Assembly: GCA_013214705.1 (NCBI GenBank)
Contig: JABSRZ010000003.1
Coordinates: 890,055-954,054, forward strand
From: Hyphomicrobiales bacterium
Lineage (GTDB): Bacteria > Pseudomonadota > Alphaproteobacteria > Rhizobiales > OSC116
Reading direction: 5' to 3'
Length of the DNA: 64,000 nucleotides
The position numbers and the translations under genes were made by a program. Below, in pieces: positions 1 through 8,829 of this stretch. A model generated the notes under the pieces. It ran no database searches. It was not told the DNA's origin and saw only the letters and a list, made by a program, of their open reading frames with translations. Within the stretch, counting starts at the first letter, position 1. Every line of letters starts with the position of its first letter.

Positions 1-512
1 CGGGCAGCACATCTGCAAGCTTAAGCCATCAGGCGGATATTGATGGTGATTTGGTGGCCGCTAAGCCCGACACCACGCAATATCAGGTGATGCGGGTGAT
101 GCATTATATGGGCTGGCAACATGTAAGGGTGATAAATTTATCGGACATTAGAGAAGCCAAAAGCCCGTTATTTATTAAAAAATTTCACCAGCTTGAGGCC
201 GATTATAATTATGATTTACACTCTATTTTTGCGCCAAAACGCACCAAAGAGCTTGAACTTGCCTTAAGGCGGAAACCCAATGCGCCGATTTTAAAAGGCT
301 GGGGCATTAGTGATAAATTGGACCTACTGATAGAACGGGCTGAAACTGCGTTGCAACTGGCGGCGCAAAATAGTGGCCAAATTGACAGGGTTTTTGGCGT
401 GCAAAAACTAGATTTAACTCCAATAAAATATTTTCACCCTCTGCCGACTTTGCAAAAACGCAAGAATCAATGGGTTGAAAATATGGTGAAACAACTTAAA
501 TTAGCTGAATAA
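1..512 (+). CDS. DUF1643-like protein, 5' end cut by window edge
   Basis: The frame is open from the first complete codon of the window to a stop at 512, so the gene begins before the window. The TTG at 51 is only an internal candidate start. The visible part, about 169 residues, is soluble with no membrane segment or signal peptide. The segment VRVINLSDIR and the later KGWGISDKLDLLIERA stretch resemble DUF1643 proteins, small phage- or chromosome-borne proteins of unknown function in which a conserved 'NLF...' strand precedes a W-G motif. That assignment is from memory of the family and is tentative. The BrkB-family gene follows seven bases later on the same strand and may be co-transcribed. 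Confidence 0.55.
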   Translation, partial: GSTSASLSHQADIDGDLVAAKPDTTQYQVMRVMHYMGWQHVRVINLSDIREAKSPLFIKKFHQLEADYNYDLHSIFAPKRTKELELALRRKPNAPILKGWGISDKLDLLIERAETALQLAAQNSGQIDRVFGVQKLDLTPIKYFHPLPTLQKRKNQWVENMVKQLKLAE

Positions 513-519
513 CCAGTTA

Positions 520-1350
520 ATGAGGAGTTGCGCCATATATTTGCTAAAATTATTGACATCGCTCGGTGCAGCCGTCCGCACATTTATTGACCATGATGGG
601 TTTTTAATCTGTGGCAACATTGCTTATTGTTTACTATTGGCTATATTTCCGTTTTTGTTATTTTTAGCGGGTTTAACCACCTTGATCACCGGCGATGTTA
701 ACGCCCAAACCATTATTGAATATTTATTTTCCATCGCGCCAGAGACCATTGTGAAGCCCATTGCCAATGAAATTAACAATTTATTGGCCACCGACAATAG
801 CAGCCTGATGACCATTTCTTTATTGCTAACTTTTTGGACTGGTTTGGCCGCGGTCGAAAGCATAAGGGGCGGCTTAAACAAAGCTTATAACGTGGTCGAA
901 AGCCGAGCTTACTGGCTGCGCTTGCTGCAAGATATTATGTTTATTTTTGTCGGCATTATTGGCATTATATTGCTCGGTATATTGCTGTTGTTTGCGCCGC
1001 TATTGGTGGCAATGTTGCAGGTTTATTTTCCAACTTTTGCAGATTTAATAACCCAATTTAACATTTGGAGCTACCCTTTGGGTGTGCTGCTATTGACCAC
1101 TATATTATTCACCACCCATGCTTTGCTACCCAACCAGCGCCCCAAGCTAAAAAAATTGCTACCAGGTGTGGTATTTTCTGTGGTCATTTGGCTGGCAATG
1201 GCCGAAATATTCACCCTTTATTTGGAAAGTTTCTCAAGATATGCCGCTATATATGGCAGTTTGGGCGGCATCATCGCCACTATGGTGTTTATTTATATTT
1301 CGGCGGTAATATTTATGCTCGGCAGCGAATTTAACCAAAGCCTGAAATAG
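520..1350 (+). CDS. YihY/virulence factor BrkB family inner-membrane protein
   Basis: This 276-residue protein has about six hydrophobic segments and the family's hallmark features: an N-terminal helix leading into a first membrane span with GNIAYCLLLAIFPFLLFL, a central WTGLAAVESIRGGLNKAYNV stretch, and a C-terminal pair of spans around YGSLGGIIATMVFIYISA. Length matches the BrkB/YihY family (about 270-300 residues). The family's molecular role is unsettled; it was once called RNase BN by mistake. The start at 520 has little upstream room, and a GAGGAG at 522-527 could instead serve a TTG at 541, so the first seven residues are uncertain. A 148-base AT-rich gap separates it from the next gene. 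Confidence 0.85.
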   Translation: MRSCAIYLLKLLTSLGAAVRTFIDHDGFLICGNIAYCLLLAIFPFLLFLAGLTTLITGDVNAQTIIEYLFSIAPETIVKPIANEINNLLATDNSSLMTISLLLTFWTGLAAVESIRGGLNKAYNVVESRAYWLRLLQDIMFIFVGIIGIILLGILLLFAPLLVAMLQVYFPTFADLITQFNIWSYPLGVLLLTTILFTTHALLPNQRPKLKKLLPGVVFSVVIWLAMAEIFTLYLESFSRYAAIYGSLGGIIATMVFIYISAVIFMLGSEFNQSLK

Positions 1351-1498
1351 AATATTAGCCTGAAAAACATTAGATTAATTTAGTAAAAATAAATATATTA
1401 ATTTAAATTTGATGCATATAATTTATTTGTTAACCAATTGTTTATAAAAATTAGCTAAAATTTGATACAACTTTGGGGATTATATATAGTGAGCCCTT

Positions 1499-2581
1499 AT
1501 GCTTAACGATCTGCTTACAATGACTGATGAAAATACCAGCGAAAAACGATTTGAACTGATGAACGCCATTGCGGACATGCTTGTCACCGATGGTAAACGA
1601 AAATCTACATCTGAATTAGAATTGTTTAGCGAAGTGTTTATCACCTTGCTTGGCAAACTGGATGAAACCAGCAAAGCGCAAATTTCCCATAGATTTGCCA
1701 CCATAACCAACATTCCCAAGCAATTTGCCACCGCATTGGCCACAGAGTCGGCCGAAATAGCCGCCCCAATGCTAAAAATATCGACAGTGTTTGACGATGA
1801 CGATTTAATTAACATTACCAATATCACCACCACAGAGCATCGCATTTGCATTGCCACGCGGGAAAATATAACTACGCCCATTACCGATGCTTTGATAGAA
1901 CATTGTGAGCCGCCGGTGTTTAAAAGCCTAGTGCATAATGACACTGCCCATATTTCGCTCAAAGGTTTCAGTAATATGATTGAGCACAGCCCAGATGACT
2001 GTGCGTTGCTCGATTTATTGCTAAAACGCAAAGACCTGCCAGACGAAATTAAGACATTGCTGCCCCATTTGCCGGATGACATTTACCAACAAGTGGCGCG
2101 CGTGGCGGATAATCATCAACCAGAAGAGCTTTCGCAATTGATGGATAAAACCCATGACATTGTCGAAGATGAGCAAAAAGCTGAGGCTCAAATTACCCGC
2201 TCTGAGCTTAATGAAGTGAATGAAATTAATAACGGCACATTGAGTTTGGACCAAGCGGTTATACAATTTGCACGAGCCGATGAGCCACGCAAATTGGCGC
2301 AGGTCATTGCCGAAATAGAGCAATTAAATCAGATGCATTTGGATTATGCTATGCTGCTACAAAATGGCGAACCAATCACCACTTTGTGCAGATCTATCGA
2401 CTTATCTGAGGACGCATTTTTGGAAATATGTTATATGCGCGCAACCATGTTGGATTTATCGCCAACGGCGCGCAACCGGATGATTGCAAATTTCAATAAT
2501 TTGGATGTGAATACCGCCAAGCGCTCTATTAGACATATGAATTTAAAAAGAATTATTAAATCCGAAACCAACTATGTTTAG
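1499..2581 (+). CDS. DUF2336 domain-containing protein
   Basis: This 360-residue, leucine-rich, all-helical soluble protein fits the DUF2336 family, which is found almost only in Alphaproteobacteria and has HEAT-like helical repeats. Visible family-like elements are an N-terminal helical block followed by repeated units with 'L...R.dlp..i...L...lp' spacing around residues 140-200. The C-terminal third (from about residue 230) is also helical and lower in similarity. No catalytic motif is seen and the function is unknown. It is monocistronic: an AT-rich promoter region lies upstream and a strong hairpin terminator follows six bases after the stop. Confidence 0.8.
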   Translation: MLNDLLTMTDENTSEKRFELMNAIADMLVTDGKRKSTSELELFSEVFITLLGKLDETSKAQISHRFATITNIPKQFATALATESAEIAAPMLKISTVFDDDDLINITNITTTEHRICIATRENITTPITDALIEHCEPPVFKSLVHNDTAHISLKGFSNMIEHSPDDCALLDLLLKRKDLPDEIKTLLPHLPDDIYQQVARVADNHQPEELSQLMDKTHDIVEDEQKAEAQITRSELNEVNEINNGTLSLDQAVIQFARADEPRKLAQVIAEIEQLNQMHLDYAMLLQNGEPITTLCRSIDLSEDAFLEICYMRATMLDLSPTARNRMIANFNNLDVNTAKRSIRHMNLKRIIKSETNYV

Positions 2582-2586
2582 ACCTA

Positions 2587-2625
2587 AAAGCCCCCCAACC
2601 ATTTATGTGTTGGAGGGCTTTTTTG
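2587..2625. terminator. Bidirectional rho-independent terminator
   Basis: A stem formed by AAAAGCCCCCCAAC and GTTGGAGGGCTTTT around a nine-base loop, with an A tract on the left and a T tract on the right. It sits between the convergent DUF2336 gene and amtB and can end transcription from both sides. Confidence 0.85.
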
Positions 2626-2642
2626 TCTAGCTAATTTAGAAT

Positions 2643-3983
2643 TTAGATTTTTGAATCATGGGTGAATTCTGGATAAGCATGTAGGCCTAATTCGGTAATG
2701 TCTAGACCGATTTTTTCTTCTTCTTCGCTCACTCTAATGCCGATTGTTTTGTCGAGGATAGTCCAAGCAATAGCAGAAGCGATACAAACAAATGCACCCA
2801 CAGCAACAACACCTAGCGCTTGCACACCGTAAGTGATGCCATCTTCGGCAGCGTGGCTGAACGGTACGATTAATGTGCCCCAAATACCCGCAATTAGATG
2901 GACAGAAATGGCACCAACAACATCGTCGATTTTTAATTTGTCTAGCAATGGAACTGCAAATACAACCAAGACAGAACCGACGGCACCAATGATAACAGCC
3001 TCGCCGATTGAAGGGGTTAGAGGTTCGGCAGTGATGGCAACAAGGCCAGCTAACGCACCGTTAAGTACCATAGTAAGGTCGACTTTTTTGTAAAGCAATT
3101 GAGTTAGCAATAGCGCAGTCACCGTGCCAGCGGCAGCAGCCATATTGGTATTGGTGAAGATTTTGGCAATCGCAATGGCATCAGCACCTGAACCAAGCGC
3201 CAATTGAGACGCGCCGTTAAAGCCGAACCAACCGAACCAAAGGATGAATGTACCTAATGTCGCTAATGGTAAGTTAGAGCCTTGGAAGGGCGTTACAACG
3301 TTTTTGCCATTAACTGTGCGGTATTTGCCCAACCGAGGGCCAAGAATAAGCGCGCCAACTAAAGCCGCCCAACCGCCAACACTATGCACAAGGGTTGAAC
3401 CGGCAAAATCTGCGAAACCAAGCTGGTCTAACCAACCACCGCCCCATTCCCAAGAACCTACAACTGGGTAGATTACTGCGGTAAGTACAGCTGAAAAAAT
3501 TAGGAATGGGAATAATTTAATGCGCTCGGCCAATGTGCCTGAAACGATTGAAGATGCGGTTGCACAGAAAACCATTTGAAAGAACCAATCGGCATAAGCG
3601 CCGTAGCCGGCCGAATAATCGCCGGCGGCAATGGCACTTTCATCGGGTGCGAAAATTGCCATTTGGCCAAAAAAGCCTGAGCCAAAGCCCTCGTTAACGC
3701 CGCTATACATCAGGTTATAGCCAACCAGCCAAAACATAATGCCTGAAATGGCATAGAGAGAAATATTTTTGGTACAGATGGTGGCAACATTTTTACTGCG
3801 CACCATGCCGGCTTCTAACATTGAGAAACCCGCGGCCATAAACATGACCAAGAAACCGCCGATAAGGAACAATAATGTATTGAACACAAATGCCGACTCG
3901 GCATCTACAGCGGCATGAGCGACTGAGGTTAATGCCAGTGTGCCCACACCCACCATGAGGGGAAATTTAATATATTTTTTCAT
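2643..3983 (-). CDS. amtB: Ammonium transporter AmtB
   Basis: A 446-residue polytopic inner-membrane protein with a cleavable N-terminal signal (hydrophobic to the AHA cleavage region near residue 24) and eleven membrane spans expected of the Amt/MEP/Rh family. The twin pore histidines are visible as H200 in STLVHSVGGW and H362 in AISVHLIAGIWG. It conducts ammonium/ammonia inward during nitrogen limitation and is gated by direct insertion of the GlnK T-loop. The ATG at 3983 has a good upstream GGAGT. It is the second gene of a glnK-amtB operon, 24 bases after the PII gene, the standard arrangement in Proteobacteria. Confidence 0.97.
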   Translation of the reverse strand: MKKYIKFPLMVGVGTLALTSVAHAAVDAESAFVFNTLLFLIGGFLVMFMAAGFSMLEAGMVRSKNVATICTKNISLYAISGIMFWLVGYNLMYSGVNEGFGSGFFGQMAIFAPDESAIAAGDYSAGYGAYADWFFQMVFCATASSIVSGTLAERIKLFPFLIFSAVLTAVIYPVVGSWEWGGGWLDQLGFADFAGSTLVHSVGGWAALVGALILGPRLGKYRTVNGKNVVTPFQGSNLPLATLGTFILWFGWFGFNGASQLALGSGADAIAIAKIFTNTNMAAAAGTVTALLLTQLLYKKVDLTMVLNGALAGLVAITAEPLTPSIGEAVIIGAVGSVLVVFAVPLLDKLKIDDVVGAISVHLIAGIWGTLIVPFSHAAEDGITYGVQALGVVAVGAFVCIASAIAWTILDKTIGIRVSEEEEKIGLDITELGLHAYPEFTHDSKI

Positions 3984-4007
3984 CTGTTTACTCCGTTAGA
4001 TGAGCGC

Positions 4008-4346
4008 TTAAAGAGCCGCTTGGCCTTTTTCGCTGGTACGAATTCTGATTGTTTGGTTTAAATCTTGGACAAAAATTTTGCCGTCACCAATTTTTCCAGT
4101 GCCTGCAGCGGCAATGATGGTATCGACAATTTTATCGGTAAGTTCAGCCGAAGCGGCAATTTCGATTTTGATTTTTGGAACAAAGACCACTTGATATTCT
4201 GCGCCACGGTAAATTTCACTATGGCCTTTTTGACGCCCATAACCTTTAACTTCGGTTACGGTCATGCCTTCGACACCAATTTCGACCAAAGCTTCATGCA
4301 CTTGAACGAGCTTGTTGGGTTTAACGATTGCAGTAATAAATTGCAC
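4008..4346 (-). CDS. glnK: Nitrogen regulatory protein PII (GlnK/GlnB)
   Basis: A 112-residue PII trimer subunit that senses 2-oxoglutarate, ATP and ADP. The T-loop (about residues 37-55) carries the uridylylation tyrosine Y51 in GAEYQVVF, and the B-loop TGKIGDGKIF lies near residues 82-92. The start codon is GTG (minus-strand GTG-CAA-TTT) with GGAGTG a few bases upstream; no better ATG exists. Placement directly upstream of amtB indicates the GlnK paralogue rather than the glnA-linked GlnB. Expression is expected under NtrC control, but I found no clear sigma-54 -24/-12 element in the upstream 290 bases. Confidence 0.96.
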   Translation of the reverse strand: MQFITAIVKPNKLVQVHEALVEIGVEGMTVTEVKGYGRQKGHSEIYRGAEYQVVFVPKIKIEIAASAELTDKIVDTIIAAAGTGKIGDGKIFVQDLNQTIRIRTSEKGQAAL

Positions 4347-4633
4347 TTTTTCACTCCGTTATTGTTTCAGAAATGGTGTAATCGTTATGAGAAGTGACAG
4401 GGTTGTTGCCTCATAATTCCACCGGCTTACATAGATAAGCATTCCTCACCTTTCAAGATTGATGCCAATTGTTTATATTGGCCGCAACTCATTGAAATGT
4501 TGGAGATTTACAACTTTTTGGCTGGAATCAGTTTGGAACATATGCCTAAATTATAGGCGTTTATTTTTCGATGGGTAAAAAATAGGCGTTTTAACGCCGG
4601 CGAGCCAATTTAAATTTGGGCTAGTGGTTTAAA

Positions 4634-5707
4634 CTAGAAATTTTTAAATTTGTAATAAGCGGTTTTTAGCTTGGGTCTTAAATATTTGAGATAAGCCGAG
4701 CCATATATTTTGCCTTTAAGCGAAAGCGGTAAAATATAGTCGTAACTGGTGGCAAAGGTGTCATTTGTCCATCTCAATTTATAGGCATCCTCTGGAGCCA
4801 GAAAATCAAACACTTCATATCCCTGGCCAAAGACATATTCTAAATTTAACAACATGATGGCATTGCCGGGGCTGGCTTTTACAAATTCATCATTCATCGC
4901 CAATAAATAATAGTATATTTTTTTACCGAGGCTGAAAAACACAGTGGATGAAGCCAATTTGCCATCAAATTTTATCATCGAGATGTGGCACTTAAAATCA
5001 GCTGGGTTGCTGGCCAAAAGACGGTTTAGCTTATCTATGTTTTCATCATCGGCAAATAAACGACTGGTCAAACCGCGGCTTTTCAACTGAGCTGCCTTTA
5101 AACCAACCGCCTGTTGCGCCACGTCATAAGTGATGCCAACACCCGTATAATGTTCGTATTCGCATTCATATTCGCGGTAAATTTTACGCAACCAATAGCG
5201 AGTTTTTTTGCTGGTTGTGGCTAAATATTCTTGAAAATCGGTATAATTTGTTAATTCCAGATACGGGGCTTTTTTCTGTTCAATTAAGGTGCCAAATTTT
5301 TGACAATAATCAAATAAATGCGAATCTTGGCGAACGTTATGCAAATGCAGAGCGTCGACATTTTGAGCTTTTAAATTATCCAACGATTCAGCGACAAAAT
5401 GCGCAATGGCGGCTTGATCCGCTCCGCCTTTACAGATTATGTCATTATATTGAATATAGGGTTCGCCGGCCATTTCGGCAATGTTAAAACCCAAGCTTCT
5501 ACTGGTCTTAACATGTAGGCATAAAGTGGTTTGGCGGCCATCATCCAATGTTGCTGTCTCTACAAAACAAGTTTGATCTGCTAAAGCCCGCCCCTGCCCC
5601 CAATGGAGTGAAGAAAAAATATTATTTGCTGGGTCAATCTGCAGTTCAGAAGCTAATTTTGACAGCTCTGCCTCGGTTGTCAGTTTGCGAAATATAGCAT
5701 CCGCCAT
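4634..5707 (-). CDS. FemAB/BioF2-like GNAT-fold acyltransferase
   Basis: This 357-residue soluble protein resembles the BioF2-like (Acetyltransf_6) group of acyltransferases often called CelD/BcsL-like. The C-terminal half (about residues 165-310) has the expected run: TSKKTRYWLRKI, a central SRLFADDENIDKL region, then the strand-loop LASSTVFFSLGKKIYYYLLAMND and PGNAIMLLNLEYVFGQG. The N-terminal half is a divergent copy of the same fold, as in FemX-type proteins. The acyl acceptor cannot be read from the sequence; relatives act in cell-envelope or exopolysaccharide modification. ATG at 5707 has GGACG upstream. It is isolated from its neighbours by gaps of 150-290 bases. Confidence 0.75.
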   Translation of the reverse strand: MADAIFRKLTTEAELSKLASELQIDPANNIFSSLHWGQGRALADQTCFVETATLDDGRQTTLCLHVKTSRSLGFNIAEMAGEPYIQYNDIICKGGADQAAIAHFVAESLDNLKAQNVDALHLHNVRQDSHLFDYCQKFGTLIEQKKAPYLELTNYTDFQEYLATTSKKTRYWLRKIYREYECEYEHYTGVGITYDVAQQAVGLKAAQLKSRGLTSRLFADDENIDKLNRLLASNPADFKCHISMIKFDGKLASSTVFFSLGKKIYYYLLAMNDEFVKASPGNAIMLLNLEYVFGQGYEVFDFLAPEDAYKLRWTNDTFATSYDYILPLSLKGKIYGSAYLKYLRPKLKTAYYKFKNF

Positions 5708-5860
5708 TATACGTCCTTTAACTTCTCACCATGATAACTGCTATGAAGTTTGTTGTCGGTTATGCTGCCACGCATTGAGTTCTGCAGCTAGCCGTAAAGC
5801 AAACGCAATAATATTGGGTTAAATTGGCCGAAGGTTGCACATATAATTGTGCTGATTTGG

Positions 5861-6256
5861 TTAAAAAATGCCTTTTTGTCGTTGCAATTTGCGGATATAG
5901 GCAACAATTTTTTCGACATCTTGTTTAGACACTTGTGTTTGAGCCGGCATATCGCCATATGGCCAATGATGCGCTCTAACGCCATTTAGGGCGGCCGAAT
6001 AAAACGCCAGATCGGCATGATGATTTGGTTCATAGACAATGTGTATAAACGGTGGCCCAGCGCCTTCTACGCCCACACCCGCCTCGCCATGGCAACCTGC
6101 ACAATTGGCGCGAAACAATTTTCGACCGTCATTTAACATCGACACATTTGCCTCTGCCGTGTTAACTTGAGCTTTGCTAGCCGGTTGATTATCGACATAA
6201 TAGAACCCGAATGCGAACAGAGCCACAACTGCCAAAGCGCCCAAAAACAATTTCAT
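5861..6256 (-). CDS. Membrane-anchored class I cytochrome c
   Basis: This c-type cytochrome of 131 residues has an uncleaved-looking N-terminal signal anchor (residues 1-20) and a periplasmic haem domain. The haem motif is C52-A-G-C55-H56, and M103 in GDMPAQ is the likely axial ligand, followed by the final helix DVEKIVAYIRKLQ. The second of two close ATGs (6256) is chosen because GGAG is six bases before it, whereas it abuts the ATG at 6262. It probably shuttles electrons to a terminal oxidase or periplasmic enzyme, but no partner gene is adjacent. Confidence 0.85.
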   Translation of the reverse strand: MKLFLGALAVVALFAFGFYYVDNQPASKAQVNTAEANVSMLNDGRKLFRANCAGCHGEAGVGVEGAGPPFIHIVYEPNHHADLAFYSAALNGVRAHHWPYGDMPAQTQVSKQDVEKIVAYIRKLQRQKGIF

Positions 6257-6363
6257 AACCATCTCCTTATAATTGCCTACAAAGTAAAGCTTCTTGTGGG
6301 AGCAAGGTCAAGCATTGTATGGTGTAACCAACTCGGTTATTCACTATCAATTAGGCCAAAGCC

Positions 6364-6660
6364 ATGAAAATTTCTGAAATGCGTAATTTGGGTATAGCTT
6401 CGGCCGAAAATCTCGCCGATGCCGGCATAGACACACCGGCCCAATTGCAAGAAATGGGGGCGGCCCAAGCTTATTTGGCGCTTAAATTTTTTGTTGGCAG
6501 CCAGGTGACGCTTAACTTTTTATGGGGCATTGAAGGCGCGTTGACCCATAAAGACTGGCGCGACATAACGCCTGAACGCAAGCAAGAGTTAAAAATTGCC
6601 GTTGGCCATTATAAAGGCGGTTACAAAGGCCATGATAAAAAATCTCATAATAAATCTTGA
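6364..6660 (+). CDS. Free-standing TfoX/Sxy C-terminal domain protein
   Basis: A 98-residue protein corresponding only to the C-terminal TfoX domain: MRNLGIASAENLADAGI, then LQEMGAAQAYLALK, LNFLWGIEGALTHKDWRDI and TPERKQELK. This is a helix-hairpin-helix-like fold. In E. coli Sxy/TfoX it follows an N-terminal domain that is absent here; the 100 bases upstream are not coding. Full-length TfoX activates competence genes with CRP, but single-domain forms are common in Alphaproteobacteria and their role is unknown. The C-terminus is a Lys/His-rich tail. The DUF2852 gene follows 61 bases later on the same strand. Confidence 0.8.
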   Translation: MKISEMRNLGIASAENLADAGIDTPAQLQEMGAAQAYLALKFFVGSQVTLNFLWGIEGALTHKDWRDITPERKQELKIAVGHYKGGYKGHDKKSHNKS

Positions 6661-6721
6661 AAAAATCTTGAAAAAACTGTTCGCGCGCCCATCTTACTAA
6701 GGTAACAGCGAAGGAAACCCG

Positions 6722-7174
6722 ATGAATTATGAGACTCAACAAAGTGACAGAAAAAAAACTGACAAAAGCAATTGGCAGCGCACTAACATTGGCATGATGG
6801 TGATCGCATTTTTGATATTTATGCCATTTGGTTTGGTGCTGCTTGCCATGTTAACTTTGGGCAGAAATATAAACTTGCTTGGCATGTTTAAAGATTTTTG
6901 GCGGCGTATGACCAAGGGTGCAAGTTTTAAACAACCCGATCTATGGGCCAGCGCCACAGATAATTATAAAGCCCAAAATTATAACCATGATAACGCGGCG
7001 TTTAACCAATATCGCCAGCAACGCGATGCAAATTTTGATGAAACTGACAAAGCGGCTTTTGCCAAAATGGCCGAAGAAGAAAAAGCTTTTAATGAATATC
7101 AGGGGTTTAAACAAGCCGCTGAAGAAAAAGCCAAATTCGCCCAGTTTAAGGCATGGGAAGAAAACAAAGACTGA
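6722..7174 (+). CDS. DUF2852 membrane protein
   Basis: This 150-residue protein has one strong membrane segment at about residues 23-46, then a charged cytoplasmic coiled-coil-like tail with the family pattern FNQYRQQRDANFDE, EEEKAFNEYQGF and KAKFAQFKAW. DUF2852 is an alphaproteobacterial family, often near stress or envelope genes, with no established function. A GAAGGA sequence lies just upstream of the ATG. It is followed by a non-coding GC-rich repeat rather than by another gene. Confidence 0.8.
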   Translation: MNYETQQSDRKKTDKSNWQRTNIGMMVIAFLIFMPFGLVLLAMLTLGRNINLLGMFKDFWRRMTKGASFKQPDLWASATDNYKAQNYNHDNAAFNQYRQQRDANFDETDKAAFAKMAEEEKAFNEYQGFKQAAEEKAKFAQFKAWEENKD

Positions 7175-7252
7175 GCTAGCTGTTACCTCTCCTATCCACA
7201 CAACGTGCCGCCCAGTGAGCGCGAAAGCGGCCGTTCGAAGCCGCTGCCAACT

Positions 7253-7572
7253 AACGCGCGGAGGCTAGCGAGCGCAGCGAACGCACGCAAGTGTCAACAG
7301 CCCGCCGAAAGGTGGGCGTAAAAATGCAGACTTCCAGAGCACCGGCAGGAGCGCCGCCCATGAGGTTGCTGAAAAGTTGTGAGGTTGAAAATTTGCGCAG
7401 GAGTTTCGGCCGCTGAGCCAGCGGTTGATGTTGTTAAGACATAGAAAGTTAGCGCTCCTGCCGACGCTCTGGAAGTCTGCATTTATACGTTCGGGCGGCC
7501 TATCGGCCTTCTCACTGTTGGCACTTGCGTGCGTGCTCATATTTTCAATATTCGCACTAGCCTCCGCGCGTT
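7253..7572. repeat. 320-bp imperfect palindrome (non-coding GC-rich element)
   Basis: Three nested blocks of inverted repeat are visible. The outer arms 7253-7268 and 7557-7572 are a perfect 16-bp match. The middle arms 7281-7300 and 7515-7534 match at 19 of 20 bases. The inner arms 7322-7354 and 7452-7484 match at 31 of 33 bases. About 100 bases form the centre. The element is much richer in G+C than its neighbours and the short frames in it look like no protein. It may be a dispersed non-coding repeat, a MITE-like insertion or a structured RNA. Confidence 0.75.
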
Positions 7573-7771
7573 GGCCACATAGTTTGCCTTGCGGCTTCTG
7601 GGCGCACTCGCCGAATCGCAGGGATTCTTGGTGGCATACGGAAACTCAGCACAAACTTTCCGGAAGTCTCCCCGAACCAACTTGTTGGCGAACTTGGCCA
7701 TTGAGGCCCGCCCGTTAGGGCGTAGCAAGCTTTCGGAGAAAGCGCACGCAGTGCAAGCATAAAGCTTTTAC
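7573..7771. other. GC-rich intergenic continuation of the repeat region
   Basis: This stretch between the palindrome and the end of nrdB keeps the same GC-rich composition but I found no long inverted repeat partner in the window. No credible gene is present. It may be a second part of the same element. Confidence 0.4.
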
Positions 7772-8761
7772 CTAAAAATCTTCGTCAAAAGCTATGCTTC
7801 TATCGGATGGGCGTTTATATTCTGTTACGCGTTTCTCGAAGAAATTTGACACATTTTCGACGTCTAGGGCGCGCATGAAGTCAAATGGGTTTTCGGTGTT
7901 AAATACGCGGTCAAAGCCAAATAAATCAGCTATTCTATCGGCCACGGCTTCAATATATTTCGACATTAAGCCTTTATTCATGCCAATTAAGTCGACAGGT
8001 AGCGCGTCATCGACAAATTCTTGTTCAAATTCAACGGCTTCTCTGACCATTTCTTCAAACTGAGCTTGGGTGACACTGCTGTCAATGAGGTCGAGGCTAG
8101 ACACATCGCTATCGGTTAGGGTGCCAGCTTTAAATTTGTCGTTCAAAGTGTGATACATGAGGGCAGAAAAACTGAAATGCATGCCTTCATCACGGGCAAT
8201 CCAATCATTTGACAACGCCAAACCGGGCATTAAGCCGCGTTTGCGGAAATAATAAATGGCACAGAAGCTACCGGCAAAAAACAGGCCTTCGACCAAGCCA
8301 AAACCAATAAGCCGCACTAGCAAATTATGGTCGCCATTAAGCCATTTGGTAACCCATTGGGCTTTTTTATTGATGCAGGGAATGTTCTCGATGGCTTCGA
8401 AAAGCTTGTCTTTTTCATCTGGATCGGAAACATAGGTTTCTATTTGCAGGGCATAAACTTCGGCATGAATGCTTTCATTTAACATTTGCATGGTGATGAA
8501 GCAGCGCGCCTCGGCAATGAGGATTTCTTTGTAAAAACGTGAGGCTAGATTTTCGTTTATCATGGCTTCGCTATTGGCGAAAAATGCCAAAACATGATTG
8601 ATAAAGCGTTTTTCGCCATCATTCAGTTTTTCTAAATCGCGCAAATCTTCGGCGAATGACACTTCTTCGGGCGTCCAAAAAGATTGCACGTGAGTTTTAT
8701 ACCGCGCCCAAATTTCTGGATATTGAATGGGAAAGATGGATGAGACGCCTTTGGAGATCAT
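7772..8761 (-). CDS. nrdB: Ribonucleotide reductase class I beta subunit
   Basis: A 329-residue radical-generating subunit of class I ribonucleotide reductase. Metal-site residues read as E65, E96, H99, E158, E192 and H195, with Y103 at the radical position (ESIHAEVYALQI); spacing E96-H99-Y103 equals E. coli E115-H118-Y122. By the same offset, E. coli D84 is replaced here by E65, which differs from canonical class Ia. The C-terminal acidic tail (IAFDEDF) is the usual docking peptide for the alpha subunit. The gene is the second of an nrdAB pair, 68 bases downstream of nrdA, and presumably shares the NrdR-controlled promoter. Confidence 0.96.
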   Translation of the reverse strand: MISKGVSSIFPIQYPEIWARYKTHVQSFWTPEEVSFAEDLRDLEKLNDGEKRFINHVLAFFANSEAMINENLASRFYKEILIAEARCFITMQMLNESIHAEVYALQIETYVSDPDEKDKLFEAIENIPCINKKAQWVTKWLNGDHNLLVRLIGFGLVEGLFFAGSFCAIYYFRKRGLMPGLALSNDWIARDEGMHFSFSALMYHTLNDKFKAGTLTDSDVSSLDLIDSSVTQAQFEEMVREAVEFEQEFVDDALPVDLIGMNKGLMSKYIEAVADRIADLFGFDRVFNTENPFDFMRALDVENVSNFFEKRVTEYKRPSDRSIAFDEDF

Positions 8762-8829
8762 TGGCTTGGCCTTCGATTTGATTTAATGGTTATAGCCGGA
8801 GGCAAAGCTCCGGCTTAAGGGATGTCTGC

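Noticed and set aside
1480..2082. 200-codon minus-strand frame inside the DUF2336 gene
   Set aside because: It is the antisense shadow of a well-supported gene; composition is low-complexity Ser-rich.
4347..4633. Sigma-54 promoter upstream of glnK
   Set aside because: Expected from biology, but no convincing TGGCAC-N5-TTGCA element could be found on the minus strand.
7265..7760. Several overlapping frames of 60-100 codons
   Set aside because: They lie in a GC-rich palindrome, overlap on both strands, lack ribosome sites and look like no protein.
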